This document shows positions 48,147 through 57,992 of a stretch of 64,000 nt of DNA, piece after piece; positions within the stretch are counted from its first letter, which is position 1; the number at the start of each line of letters is the position of its first letter. The notes beneath the pieces are model-generated. The model had not been told where the DNA came from and ran no database searches. It saw only the letters and a program-made list of their open reading frames with translations. Both the position numbers and the translations under genes were made by a program. The stretch covers positions 1 to 64,000 of the forward strand of contig USEI01000001.1 in the NCBI GenBank assembly GCA_900553685.1, written 5' to 3'. This DNA is from an uncultured Clostridium sp. GTDB taxonomy: Bacteria > Bacillota > Clostridia > TANB77 > CAG-508.

Positions 48147-48575
48147 ATGCAAAGATCTGCAATGAGAGAATTAGCTTTTAAATTAGTTTATGAAATAGAA
48201 GTTCAAAAGGAAAGTGAAGAAGATCAGCTTGATATTTTTATTGAAAACAATGATATTCTTGATGAAAAAGTAATAGATTATTTAAAAGATATAAAAGATG
48301 GAATAAAAAATAATTCAGAAGAAATAAATCAATTAATAACTACTAATTTAAAGGATAATTGGAGCTTAAATAGAATTTCAAAAATAAATTTGAGTTTAAT
48401 TAAATTAGCTATTTATGAAATGATATATAAAGCTTTGCCTTATAAAGTTGCTATAAATGAAGTGGTTGAACTTGCAAAAAAATATGCTGATGAATCTGCA
48501 CCAGTATTTATTAATGGAATATTAGCAAGTATTGTTAAAGAAAAGAATCTAGATGGAGAAATAAATGAAAATTAA
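48147..48575 (+). CDS. nusB: Transcription antitermination factor NusB
   Basis: A 142-residue all-helical protein; RSAMRELAFKLVYEIE and LPYKVAINEVVELAKKYA are diagnostic. With NusE it binds boxA of rRNA leaders. SD AGGAGG. It overlaps xseA by 11 bases. Confidence 0.95.
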   Translation: MQRSAMRELAFKLVYEIEVQKESEEDQLDIFIENNDILDEKVIDYLKDIKDGIKNNSEEINQLITTNLKDNWSLNRISKINLSLIKLAIYEMIYKALPYKVAINEVVELAKKYADESAPVFINGILASIVKEKNLDGEINEN

Positions 48576-49752
48576 TCCAATTTCAGTATCAGAATTAAAT
48601 AGATATATAAAAGATAGAGTAGCTGAAGATGAATTTTTAAATAGCGTATTTGTAAAGGGAGAAATTTCTAATTTTAAACATCATTATACAGGTCATATGT
48701 ATTTTACTTTAAAAGATGAAAGCTCTCTTATAAAATGTGTTATGTTTAAATCATCTACTGCTACTTTAAATTTTACCCCAAAAGATGGGATGAAGGTTTT
48801 AGTATTAGGATCTGTTGCAGTATATGAAAGAGATGGAGTATATCAGATATATTGTAAAGCGATGCAAGAAGATGGTATGGGAAGTTTGTATAAAGCATAT
48901 GAGGAATTAAAGAGTAAATTAGAAAAAGAAGGTTTATTTGATGAAAGTCATAAAAAGAAAATACCTTTTATGCCTAAAATAATAGGTGTACTTACTTCTA
49001 ATACTGGAGCAGTAATTAGAGATATAATTAATGTATCAACGAGAAGAAATCCAAATGTATATATTAGATTGCTACCTGTACCAGTTCAAGGGACAGGAGC
49101 AGGAGAAAAGATTGCTAAAGCAATAAGAACTATGAATGAAAAGCAATTAGCAGATGTTATTATAGTAGCAAGAGGTGGAGGTTCTATTGAAGATTTGTGG
49201 CCTTTTAATGAAGAGATTGTAGCTAGAGCAATATATGAATCTGATATTCCTGTCATTTCGGCAGTAGGACATGAAACAGATTTTACGATAGCAGATTTTG
49301 TGGCAGATTTAAGAGCTCCTACGCCATCTGCGGCTGCAGAGCTTGCAGTTACAGATATATCTAAATTAGAACAAAATATATTATTATTTCAAAGAAGATT
49401 AAAATTGGCTTTGAGTAGAAAAACTGAATTTATGAGATTAAGATATGAAAAATGTTTGAATTCTAGAGTATTTAAAGAACCATTGCAAAAAATTAATGAG
49501 TATTATATACGAATAGATAATTTGGTAAAACAACTAGAAAATAGTAGTATAAAAAAGTTAAAAGATTCTAAGCTAGAAGCAACTAAATTAATAACAAGAT
49601 TAGATACTTTAAGTCCTTTAAAAACTTTAACTAGAGGATATTGTATAGCAGAAACTGATGGAAAAGTTATCACAAGTGCTAAAACTTTGAAAAAAAATAT
49701 GGAAATTGATATAAGATTCCAAGATGGAAATGTAAATGCAAAGATAATATAA
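48565..49752 (+). CDS. xseA: Exodeoxyribonuclease VII large subunit
   Basis: A 395-residue protein with an N-terminal OB fold (VFVKGEISNFKHHYTGHMYF), IIVARGGGSIEDLWPFN and AVGHETDFTIADFVAD. It degrades single-stranded DNA with XseB, encoded 500 bases on. Confidence 0.97.
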   Translation: MKINPISVSELNRYIKDRVAEDEFLNSVFVKGEISNFKHHYTGHMYFTLKDESSLIKCVMFKSSTATLNFTPKDGMKVLVLGSVAVYERDGVYQIYCKAMQEDGMGSLYKAYEELKSKLEKEGLFDESHKKKIPFMPKIIGVLTSNTGAVIRDIINVSTRRNPNVYIRLLPVPVQGTGAGEKIAKAIRTMNEKQLADVIIVARGGGSIEDLWPFNEEIVARAIYESDIPVISAVGHETDFTIADFVADLRAPTPSAAAELAVTDISKLEQNILLFQRRLKLALSRKTEFMRLRYEKCLNSRVFKEPLQKINEYYIRIDNLVKQLENSSIKKLKDSKLEATKLITRLDTLSPLKTLTRGYCIAETDGKVITSAKTLKKNMEIDIRFQDGNVNAKII

Positions 49753-49769
49753 TTTAAGGAGAGAAAATT

Positions 49770-50249
49770 ATGAATAAGAAAATAAAAATTTTTATATTAA
49801 TTATACTTATAATTTTAGTTTGTGTAATTTGTTTTCTTACTTTTAGAAATAATAAAACAGAAGAAGTAGATGTTTTTGCAAATGAAACAAATGAAGTATT
49901 AGAGAATGTAACAAATACGGTAGATGAAAATAAAGTTATATCTAATGAAGCAGGAAATGAAGAAAATTCTCAAGAAAAAACAGAAACTACTCCAGTAAAT
50001 CCAACAGATATAGTACCATCAAGTTCAGTTTATGAATCAAATACAGATGTTGGAACAACAGATAAAAAGCAAGAAGCTATTGAGCTTGTTAAACAAAAAT
50101 GGGGAGAAGATGATTCAGTAAGTTTTAGATGTGATTCAGTAACTACTGATGGAGAATACATAATTGCCGTAGTATCACTAGAAACAGCTTCTGTTAGAAA
50201 CTATTTTAAAGTTAATTTAGAAAGTAAAACAGTTACAATTGATTATTAA
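49770..50249 (+). CDS. Membrane-anchored hypothetical protein
   Basis: A 159-residue protein with an N-terminal transmembrane helix (7-25), a Thr/Asn/Glu-rich linker and a small C-terminal domain (about 100-159) starting EAIELVKQKWGEDDSV, similar to domains of clostridial lipoproteins. Sandwiched between xseA and xseB with SD AAGGAG. Function unknown. Confidence 0.75.
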   Translation: MNKKIKIFILIILIILVCVICFLTFRNNKTEEVDVFANETNEVLENVTNTVDENKVISNEAGNEENSQEKTETTPVNPTDIVPSSSVYESNTDVGTTDKKQEAIELVKQKWGEDDSVSFRCDSVTTDGEYIIAVVSLETASVRNYFKVNLESKTVTIDY

Positions 50250-50266
50250 GATTAAGAGGTATTAAA

Positions 50267-50500
50267 ATGAGTGAAAAAAAAGAATTAAATTTTGAAGAAT
50301 TAATAGAAAAATTAGAAGATATAACAAATAAATTAGAAAAAGAGCAATTATCTTTAGATGATTCTGTAAAATTATTTGAAGAAGGTATGAGAATTTCAAA
50401 AGAATGCAATACAAAACTAGAAGATGCTGAAAAAAGAATAACAGTATTAATAAATGATAATGATGAGATAAAGGAGGAAAACTTCAGTCCTGAAGAATAA
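50267..50500 (+). CDS. xseB: Exodeoxyribonuclease VII small subunit
   Basis: A 77-residue helical protein: FEELIEKLEDITNKLEKEQL and DDSVKLFEEGMR define XseB. Partner of XseA. Confidence 0.96.
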   Translation: MSEKKELNFEELIEKLEDITNKLEKEQLSLDDSVKLFEEGMRISKECNTKLEDAEKRITVLINDNDEIKEENFSPEE

Positions 50501-50507
50501 GTAAGAT

Positions 50508-50948
50508 ATGAAAATCATTAATGAAATTTTTACTAATAAATGTATAGTTATACCACTTGTTTTATGGATTATAATACAAACATTTAAAGTTATAACAGAT
50601 TTAGTGATAAATAGAAGATTAAATGTGAAAAGAATTATAGGTGCTGGTGGAATGCCAAGTTCTCACTCAGCAGTTGTATGTTCACTTGCTATGTGTATTG
50701 GTAAGGAATATGGTTTTAATTCTGGTATTTTTGCTATAGCATTAATAATGGCTTTTGTAGTTATGTATGATGCTGCAGGAATAAGAAGAGCAGCAGGAAA
50801 ACAAGCTAGAATTTTAAACCATATTTTAGATACACCGGGATTAAGTCAAGTAGAAGTTCAAGAAAGATTAATAGAAGCTTTAGGACATACACCTATTCAA
50901 GTATTTGTGGGTGCTCTTTTAGGAGCTATAGCAGGTCTTGTGATATAA
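50508..50948 (+). CDS. Divergent PAP2 family protein (DUF212, YuiD-like)
   Basis: A 146-residue membrane protein; GGMPSSHSAVV and LGHTPIQVFVGALLG carry the PAP2-type phosphatase residues (Ser-His, His). Its substrate is unknown. Confidence 0.93.
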   Translation: MKIINEIFTNKCIVIPLVLWIIIQTFKVITDLVINRRLNVKRIIGAGGMPSSHSAVVCSLAMCIGKEYGFNSGIFAIALIMAFVVMYDAAGIRRAAGKQARILNHILDTPGLSQVEVQERLIEALGHTPIQVFVGALLGAIAGLVI

Positions 50949-50975
50949 CTATAAATTAGAAGATAGAAGAAAAAT

Positions 50976-52493
50976 ATGAAAGAAAATAAAAATATTAATA
51001 AAATAAAAGATAAAATAAAAAATAATAAAAATTTAAAAAACAATATATTTATAATATTATGTTTTATTTTATATATGAGTATAGTGATTAGTATTTCATT
51101 TTTTCATGAAGCTTGGGAAGATGAAGCACAGGCTTGGTTAATTGCAAGGGATCTGGACTTTTTACAAATAATTGAACAAATGAAATATGAAGGTCATTCA
51201 TTTATGTGGCACTATTTATTAGCGTTTTTTGCTAAAAGTGGATTACCATATATTTTTACAAATGTATTAATGTTTATTTTTGCAGGAATAATTTGTTTAC
51301 TTGTTCTAATTAAAGCACCTTTTAAGAAATTAACCAAAATATTAATTTTATTTAGTTCAGTTTTTTTATATTATATGCCAATCATTTTAAGACCATATAT
51401 AATAATTCCATTAATGTTAATAATAATAAGTATATTAAATGAGAAACCTGAAAAATATCCAATTACGTATGGTATATGTATTGCAATATTAAGTAATTCA
51501 CATATAATTGTTTTAGGTCTTGCTGTAATAATATATATTTTTTACATAAAAGAAGAATTTTTGGATAAATTGCATACAAACTCAAAAAAACAAAATTGTA
51601 AATTAATAATTGGAGCTATTATTGCATTTTTAGGAATTTTTTTAGTTGTGGTAATGGCAATTATGGGATATATTTTTTCTATAGCAGCAACTCATGGTAC
51701 AGATCAAATTATAAGTGTTTTATACAGAGCAATTAATTTTGGAAAAAATTTATCTAGAGTTTTATTTGGAGTAGATAAATATGGAATTATTATATTGTTA
51801 GAAGCTCTATTTTTTACTTATTTAATAGTAAAATCTTGGAAAATAAACAAAAAACAAGGAATAATTTTTACTATAGGCTTAATGTTTTATTTATATGTTC
51901 AATTAGCTATTTTCGGTATTTATACAGACCAAAGAACTGCATTAATATATATTTTTGTATTATTTTTATCTTGGAATATGACTAATTTTTCAAAAAATAA
52001 AAATAAGATGACTATTTTTGAAATACTATTAATTATTATTACGATATTAGGATTACCAAATACAATTAGAGTAATTTATCAAGAAATTAAGTATCCTTAT
52101 AATGACTCAAAGGCTGTAGCAAATTATATAGATGAAAATATAGAAGAAGGTAGTATATTTATTACAGTAAATTGGGATTCTATATCTTCTGTAGAAGTAT
52201 ACTTATCAGGAAAAGATTATAAATTTTATGATGCAACAGATTGTGTTTTTATGACATATGCTACTTGGAATAAATTTTTAGATAAAAAAGGTGAAGATTA
52301 TTTGGAAAATGCTATAAATAAATTAAAAGAAGAATCAAATAAAAATCTTTATGTACTAAATTTAATATCAGAAGATTCTAATATTACAGATTTGAATTCT
52401 TTTAGAAAATCAAAGGATAGGTTAAAACTTATATATGTTACTAAAGAAAAGTGCTTAGCTAGAAAGGCATATTTATATGAGATTATAAAATAG
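50976..52493 (+). CDS. Polytopic membrane protein, GT-C glycosyltransferase-like
   Basis: A 505-residue protein with about ten transmembrane helices. Near the N-terminus HEAWEDEAQAWLIARDL contains the acidic pair typical of lipid-linked GT-C enzymes (family 39/83 like), followed by a soluble C-terminal domain (about 385-505). It probably moves a sugar or similar group from a lipid carrier; substrate unknown. Confidence 0.7.
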   Translation: MKENKNINKIKDKIKNNKNLKNNIFIILCFILYMSIVISISFFHEAWEDEAQAWLIARDLDFLQIIEQMKYEGHSFMWHYLLAFFAKSGLPYIFTNVLMFIFAGIICLLVLIKAPFKKLTKILILFSSVFLYYMPIILRPYIIIPLMLIIISILNEKPEKYPITYGICIAILSNSHIIVLGLAVIIYIFYIKEEFLDKLHTNSKKQNCKLIIGAIIAFLGIFLVVVMAIMGYIFSIAATHGTDQIISVLYRAINFGKNLSRVLFGVDKYGIIILLEALFFTYLIVKSWKINKKQGIIFTIGLMFYLYVQLAIFGIYTDQRTALIYIFVLFLSWNMTNFSKNKNKMTIFEILLIIITILGLPNTIRVIYQEIKYPYNDSKAVANYIDENIEEGSIFITVNWDSISSVEVYLSGKDYKFYDATDCVFMTYATWNKFLDKKGEDYLENAINKLKEESNKNLYVLNLISEDSNITDLNSFRKSKDRLKLIYVTKEKCLARKAYLYEIIK

Positions 52494-52504
52494 GAGGTAT
52501 TATT

Positions 52505-54166
52505 ATGACTGATATTGAGATTGCAAGAAATGTGAAGTTAGAAAAAATAACGGAAGTAGCTAGAAAGTATGGCATTACCGAAGATGATCTCGAAGTATAT
52601 GGAAAGTATAAAGCCAAAATATCTAGAGAATTTATTAATAAGATGAAGAAAGAAAAGGATGGCAAACTTGTACTTGTTACTGCAATAAATCCAACACCAT
52701 TAGGAGAGGGAAAAACTACTGTTGCAATAGGATTATCAGATGCATTAAATCTTATAGGGAAAAAGTCAGTTTTGGCTTTAAGAGAACCTTCATTAGGTCC
52801 AGTATTTGGTATAAAAGGTGGAGCTACTGGTGGAGGATATTCGCAAGTTGCTCCAATGGAAGATATTAATCTACATTTTACAGGAGATATTCATGCTATA
52901 ACTTCTGCAAATAACTTATTATCAGCTATGATTGATAATCATATTTACTATGGAAATAAATTGAAATTCAAAAAAGTTATTTGGAAAAGATGTGTAGATT
53001 TAAATGATAGAAGTTTAAGAGAAGTTGAAATAGGATTATCAAACGAAAAAAATATGATTCCAAGAAAAGATGGTTTCGATATTTCTGTTGCTTCTGAAAT
53101 TATGGCTATTTTTTGTTTAGCAGAAGATTTAAAAGATCTAGAAAGAAGATTAGGTAATATAATTGTCGGATATAATGAAGAGGACAATCCGATTTTTGCA
53201 AGAGATTTAAAAGCTGAAGGTGCTTTAACTGTTTTATTAAAAGATGCAATTAATCCTAATATTGTACAAACTCTAAAGCATAATTTAGCAATAGTTCATG
53301 GTGGACCATTTGCAAATATTGCTCATGGATGTAATAGTGTGATAGGAACAAGATTAGCATTAAAACTTGGAGATTTTGTTATTACAGAAGCAGGTTTTGG
53401 TGCAGATTTAGGAGCAGAAAAATTTGTTAATATTAAATGTAGAAAAGCTAAATTGAATCCTTCAGCAGCAGTTTGTGTAGCAACTTTAAAAGCTTTAAAA
53501 TATCATGGGGGAGCCAAACAAGATGAATGTTCTGAGGAAAATATTGCCGCTTTAGAAATTGGAATTCAAAATTTATTAAGACATGTAGATAATATTAAAA
53601 ATAAATACGGATTAACTCCTATTGTTGCAATAAATAAATATTATTCTGATACAGAAAAAGAAATAAAGTTTTTAGAAAATAAATTGAAAGAAAAAGAGAT
53701 TGAATTAAGTGTTACAGATGTATGGAGTAAAGGTGGAGATGGAGCAATAGATCTAGCAGAAAAAATTGTTAGACTTGTTGAAAATAAAAATAAAATAAAT
53801 TTTGTATATAAAGATGAAGATAAAATTAAAGAGAAAATTGAAAAAGTTGCAAAAGAAATTTATGGAGCAATTGGTGTTGAATACACAGAAGAAGCAGAAG
53901 AACAGATTTTACAAATAGAGAAATTGGGGTATGGAAAATTTCCTATTTGCATAGCAAAAACTCAATATTCTTTTTCAGATAATGCTAAAAACTTATTATG
54001 TGATAAGCCTTTTAAAATAACTATAAAAGAAGTAATTGTTAAAAATGGAGCAGAGTTTGTAGTTGTAAAAACAGGTAAAATTTTTACAATGCCTGGATTA
54101 CCAAGAATTCCAGCAGCAGAAAAAATAAGATTGGATGAAAATGAAGATATAGTAGGAATCTTTTAA
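52505..54166 (+). CDS. fhs: Formate-tetrahydrofolate ligase
   Basis: A 553-residue protein; P-loop AINPTPLGEGKTT (about 60-72), REPSLGPVFGIKGGA, and ITEAGFGADLGAEKF. It makes 10-formyl-THF from formate, ATP and THF for purine synthesis and Fmt. SD AGGAGG. Confidence 0.98.
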   Translation: MTDIEIARNVKLEKITEVARKYGITEDDLEVYGKYKAKISREFINKMKKEKDGKLVLVTAINPTPLGEGKTTVAIGLSDALNLIGKKSVLALREPSLGPVFGIKGGATGGGYSQVAPMEDINLHFTGDIHAITSANNLLSAMIDNHIYYGNKLKFKKVIWKRCVDLNDRSLREVEIGLSNEKNMIPRKDGFDISVASEIMAIFCLAEDLKDLERRLGNIIVGYNEEDNPIFARDLKAEGALTVLLKDAINPNIVQTLKHNLAIVHGGPFANIAHGCNSVIGTRLALKLGDFVITEAGFGADLGAEKFVNIKCRKAKLNPSAAVCVATLKALKYHGGAKQDECSEENIAALEIGIQNLLRHVDNIKNKYGLTPIVAINKYYSDTEKEIKFLENKLKEKEIELSVTDVWSKGGDGAIDLAEKIVRLVENKNKINFVYKDEDKIKEKIEKVAKEIYGAIGVEYTEEAEEQILQIEKLGYGKFPICIAKTQYSFSDNAKNLLCDKPFKITIKEVIVKNGAEFVVVKTGKIFTMPGLPRIPAAEKIRLDENEDIVGIF

Positions 54167-54284
54167 AAAAAATAATAATGGATTATAATGAGTAGTAGAA
54201 GTAATTTTTAAAAATGAAGTAAGTTCAAAATATTTACCAAAATAGAAAAAACAAATGATAGAAACTTTAAATTTGCTTAATGTA

Positions 54285-54315
54285 AAAAATCACGAGTATA
54301 ACTCGTGATTTTTTT
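54285..54315. terminator. Bidirectional terminator
   Basis: AAAAAATCACGAG / CTCGTGATTTTTTT between the fhs and CBM-protein stops. Confidence 0.9.
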
Positions 54316-54337
54316 AGTATTATTTTAATTATATTTT

Positions 54338-55708
54338 TTATTTATTAGTTTTATCTTCATTAAATGAACTAGATAATATTTTTGGTATTGCTACAAAAAG
54401 TTTATAGAAAGCTAATTTTACTTTTTTCTTAAACATATAAAATTTACTCAAGCTTCTTGGACTAACTAAAAAATCATCTTGATTATCAACTTCGATTAAT
54501 GCAGTTTCTTCATTTTTTGTATTTTCATCCGTATTTAAAACATCTATTAAAGGGGCTTCTGCATCAGGCTCTGTTTCTATATTTATATCATTTTTGTATT
54601 CTTGATTATCAGTCTCTTGTATATTTGTAAAATTAATGTTTGAATTTGCACTTTCTGATTTTTGTACTTCATTTTGAGCATTATTATATAAATTAGTTAT
54701 TAGATTATCTATAGTGGCATCAAGATTATTATCTAATTCAGTATCAGAAATTTCATAAACTGATTGCTCTTTATTAATATTTTTTTGAGCATTATTTTCA
54801 GAATTTGTATTATTATCAGGTTTTATTTCATTTTCAAAATTAACAACACTTTCATTAATAATATCATCAGCTTTTTCTTTAAAATTATTTTCTTGATCAT
54901 TTGTTTCTAATCCATTTTTAAAATTTTCTATAGAAGAAACATTTTCTTCTTCAAAAGTAGATGATTTTACTATTGGAGATAATATTTCATCAATTAAATT
55001 ATCCATGTCAAATTCAGCAATTTTTTCAGTTTCTGTTTGATTTTCAGATAAAATATTAGTTAATAATTCTTGTTTATTAGTAGAAGGTGTATTAGTATCA
55101 TTTGATTTTTCTTCATTATATATATCATTAAAAATATTTTCTATATCATTATTTAATTCAGGCTCTTCTACGCTATTTACAATAGTATCTTCTATTGATA
55201 CTGGTTCACTTTTTTTAACTTCGACAGAAAACTCGATATTTTCACTTGATTTTACTTCTTGGGTTGTTTTTACATCTGCTTTTGTAACTATTTCATTTTG
55301 ATCAATTGCTTTAAGAATTGTATTATCTGATTTTGAAATATCTTCTTCAAAAAGATTAGTTAATATTTCGTTGATAATATTTTCATTTATAATAAATTTT
55401 TCTTCAATTTGAGGTTCTTCTGAAATAGGAGATGTGTAATTTTGATAATTGTTATTATCCCATTCATAATTAGAGTTTCTAAAACAGAAATTAAAATTAT
55501 TATAGTTTAGTAAATTAATTTCTGCAGTAAATCCATTTTCAGTTTTTTCCATTAATTTTTCAGTTGTGTGATGCCATTCATCATTAAATCCATATACAAT
55601 AGCTACAGAATCAGAATTTTTTTTAAATAAGTCTCCTGAATATGTAATATTAACTTTTTTATTTTGAAATAAATCACCACTGAATTTTATATCAGCATAA
55701 CTACTCAT
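54338..55708 (-). CDS. CBM25/26-like N-terminal domain protein with long acidic region
   Basis: A 456-residue protein. The first 95 residues (SGDLFQNKKVNITYSGDLF ... VYGFNDEWHHTTEKLM ... NFCFRNSNYEWDNN) match carbohydrate-binding modules of the starch-binding CBM25/26 type. Residues about 105-415 are Asp/Glu/Asn/Ser-rich and disordered, with no enzyme domain. The last 40 residues form a basic amphipathic helix. No signal peptide, so it is likely cytoplasmic, perhaps binding storage polysaccharide and the membrane. Confidence 0.75.
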   Translation of the reverse strand: MSSYADIKFSGDLFQNKKVNITYSGDLFKKNSDSVAIVYGFNDEWHHTTEKLMEKTENGFTAEINLLNYNNFNFCFRNSNYEWDNNNYQNYTSPISEEPQIEEKFIINENIINEILTNLFEEDISKSDNTILKAIDQNEIVTKADVKTTQEVKSSENIEFSVEVKKSEPVSIEDTIVNSVEEPELNNDIENIFNDIYNEEKSNDTNTPSTNKQELLTNILSENQTETEKIAEFDMDNLIDEILSPIVKSSTFEEENVSSIENFKNGLETNDQENNFKEKADDIINESVVNFENEIKPDNNTNSENNAQKNINKEQSVYEISDTELDNNLDATIDNLITNLYNNAQNEVQKSESANSNINFTNIQETDNQEYKNDINIETEPDAEAPLIDVLNTDENTKNEETALIEVDNQDDFLVSPRSLSKFYMFKKKVKLAFYKLFVAIPKILSSSFNEDKTNK

Positions 55709-55891
55709 AACTAGACACTCCTATACCCATTTATTAAATGTATTATAATAATAAACTAAATTTTTTTCAAGGCATAATTTGTAATTATATGTTACATTTT
55801 GGTAACAAAAATTGAAAAATGAAATATAGGTAATTTTTGTATAAATTATTGTTATTGGTAAACAATAGAAATAATAAGAAAGGAGATTGTT

Positions 55892-56554
55892 ATGAAGACT
55901 AGGAATTTAGTTATAATTTTTTTAATATTAATACTTTTAATTGGATTATATTTACCAGTAAGTTATGCATTATCTAAATATGGTTCAAGAGGAGAGGAAG
56001 TAAAAAAAATACAAACAAAATTAAAACAATGGGGATATTATTCAGGTAATATAGATGGAATCTATGGAACAGGAACTTTTAATGCAGTAAAGAGTTTTCA
56101 AAAGAAAAACGGATTAGATGTGGATGGAATTGCTGGAGAAAAAACATTAAAAGCTTTAGGAATAACTTCAGGATCTAATAATAGTAATAGTGCAACTAGT
56201 AATAATACTGATTTAAATTTATTAAGTAGAGTAGTTTATGGAGAGGCAAGAGGCGAACCATACAAAGGAATGGTTGCAGTTGCAGCTTCTGTATTAAATA
56301 GAGTTGCTGATTCTAGATTTCCTAATACAATTGCTGGTGTTGTTTATCAGGCAGGAGCTTATACATGTGTTTCTGATGGACAAATTAATTTAGAACCAGA
56401 TGAAACTGCAAGAAAAGCAGCACAGGATGCAATAAACGGCTGGGATCCAACTTCTGGTTGCATTTATTATTTTAATCCAGATACTGCAACTTCAAGTTGG
56501 ATATGGAGTAGACCACAGGTATTAACAATAGGAAAACATATTTTTTGTAAATAG
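55892..56554 (+). CDS. SleB-like cell wall hydrolase with peptidoglycan-binding domain
   Basis: A 220-residue secreted protein with a signal peptide (1-27), PG_binding_1 (about 32-88, GSRGEEVKKIQTKLKQWGYY) and a Hydrolase_2 domain (about 108-220: LSRVVYGEARGEPYKGMVAV, with the catalytic Glu in YGEA). SleB/CwlJ-type lytic transglycosylases open the spore cortex. SD AAAGGAG. It suggests that the host forms spores or descends from a spore former. Confidence 0.92.
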   Translation: MKTRNLVIIFLILILLIGLYLPVSYALSKYGSRGEEVKKIQTKLKQWGYYSGNIDGIYGTGTFNAVKSFQKKNGLDVDGIAGEKTLKALGITSGSNNSNSATSNNTDLNLLSRVVYGEARGEPYKGMVAVAASVLNRVADSRFPNTIAGVVYQAGAYTCVSDGQINLEPDETARKAAQDAINGWDPTSGCIYYFNPDTATSSWIWSRPQVLTIGKHIFCK

Positions 56555-56558
56555 TATA

Positions 56559-56600
56559 AAAACCAAAAGTCACTAAGTTTTAGGCGATTTTTGGTTTTAT
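56559..56600 (+). terminator. Terminator
   Basis: AAAACCAAAA / TTTTTGGTTTT stem with a 20-base loop region. Confidence 0.75.
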
Positions 56601-56687
56601 TTATAAATAAACTTTTATTCTAAGTTTTATTTGACAAAATCATAACATATTGGTAATATATATATGAAAAAACGGAGGAAAACGAGA

Positions 56688-57188
56688 ATGCTTTATCCAA
56701 GATTATACTGCAGAAGAGTAACAGATATAACACCAGAATTTTTAAAGAAAAATAATATAAAAGGATTAATTTTAGATGTAGATAATACACTTTTAGATTT
56801 TGAATTAAATATACTAGATGGATTAAAACAATGGCATGAAAATATGAAAAAAAATAATATAAAGTGTATGATTTTATCAAACAGTAATAAAGAGAAAAAG
56901 ATAAAAATGGTTGCAGAATTAATGGAAGTTCCATTTATAAAATTTGCTACTAAACCTTTAAAAAGAGGATTTAAAATGGCACAAAAAATATTAGATCTTC
57001 CAAATGAAAATATAGCAGTTGTTGGAGATCAAATTTTTACAGATGTAATTGGAGCTAATAGATCAAATATGTTCTCTATATTAGTAGAGCCGATTGCTGA
57101 AAAAGACTTGTGGATGACTAGATTTAAAAGACCAATAGAAAACTTAATTATAAAAAAATATTTGAAAAAAGTAGGTAAGGAAAACTAA
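56688..57188 (+). CDS. YqeG family HAD phosphatase
   Basis: A 166-residue protein. HAD motif I LDVDNTLLDFE, motif II ILSNSNKEKK and motif III VGDQIFTDVIGAN are present. ATG 56688 is used because GGAGG lies between it and an earlier ATG. That earlier start would put a CGG codon in frame, so it matters for the CGG count; the SD shows it is not used. Confidence 0.92.
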   Translation: MLYPRLYCRRVTDITPEFLKKNNIKGLILDVDNTLLDFELNILDGLKQWHENMKKNNIKCMILSNSNKEKKIKMVAELMEVPFIKFATKPLKRGFKMAQKILDLPNENIAVVGDQIFTDVIGANRSNMFSILVEPIAEKDLWMTRFKRPIENLIIKKYLKKVGKEN

Positions 57189-57193
57189 AGAAG

Positions 57194-57967
57194 ATGTATT
57201 TTAATGATGTATCTATAATAATTTATGTAATAATAGGAATACTTGGATTAATAGTAGGAAAAATAGTTGCTTGGTGTAATATAAGAATTCCAGAAAATAA
57301 AAAAGTTTTTAGTAAAGAATTTTTTAAAGTAAATAAACTAGGATTAAAAAATAATTATATATTTATGATAATTACAGCATTTATCTATATATGTTTGCTA
57401 TATAGATTTGGAATACAAAAAAATGATATATTTAAAAATTTGGATTTAATAAAGTTCTTAATTTTAACACCAATGCTTATTTTAGCTTTTTCTATTGATG
57501 TGAAACATAGGATAATACCTAATAGATTAAATTTAACTATTTTTGAATTTGGAATAGTTATTAGCTTTGTTTATGGTATTACAAATGTTAATATGGCAAA
57601 AGATTATATTTTAGGCATGATAGTTGGTGCGGCAATTTTTGGAATAATAACAGTCTTAGGTTGGATAATTTCCGGAAAAGAAGCTATGGGGCTAGGAGAT
57701 GTTAAATTTATAAGTGCTTTAGGTCTATATTTTGGAACAAGCACAATTTCTGAAATATCTTTACTTGCATTTTGTGTTGCAGCAGTTTGTTCAATAATAA
57801 TTTTACTTGTTAGACTTTTAATTTTAAAATCAAATGATGAATATGTTGCATTTGGACCATTTATGGTTATTGCAGCATTTGCGTGCATATTTTTGCCAAG
57901 CAACTTTGTTTTTGATACATTTTTAGCTTTTTGCAAAGTATTAGGAGATAAAATATCATTATTTTAA
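57194..57967 (+). CDS. Prepilin peptidase (type IV, A24)
   Basis: A 257-residue membrane protein. The two catalytic Asp motifs are SIDVKHRIIPN and GLGDVKF. The N-terminal methylase cysteine block of full PilD is absent. No pilin genes are in this window. Confidence 0.88.
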   Translation: MYFNDVSIIIYVIIGILGLIVGKIVAWCNIRIPENKKVFSKEFFKVNKLGLKNNYIFMIITAFIYICLLYRFGIQKNDIFKNLDLIKFLILTPMLILAFSIDVKHRIIPNRLNLTIFEFGIVISFVYGITNVNMAKDYILGMIVGAAIFGIITVLGWIISGKEAMGLGDVKFISALGLYFGTSTISEISLLAFCVAAVCSIIILLVRLLILKSNDEYVAFGPFMVIAAFACIFLPSNFVFDTFLAFCKVLGDKISLF

Positions 57968-57992
57968 ATAATTTGGAAAGGATTGAAGTCTT

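Noticed and set aside
56664..56688. In-frame CGG at the start of the YqeG gene as counter-evidence
   Set aside because: The CGG overlaps the SD region; the real start is the ATG at 56688, so the codon is not translated.
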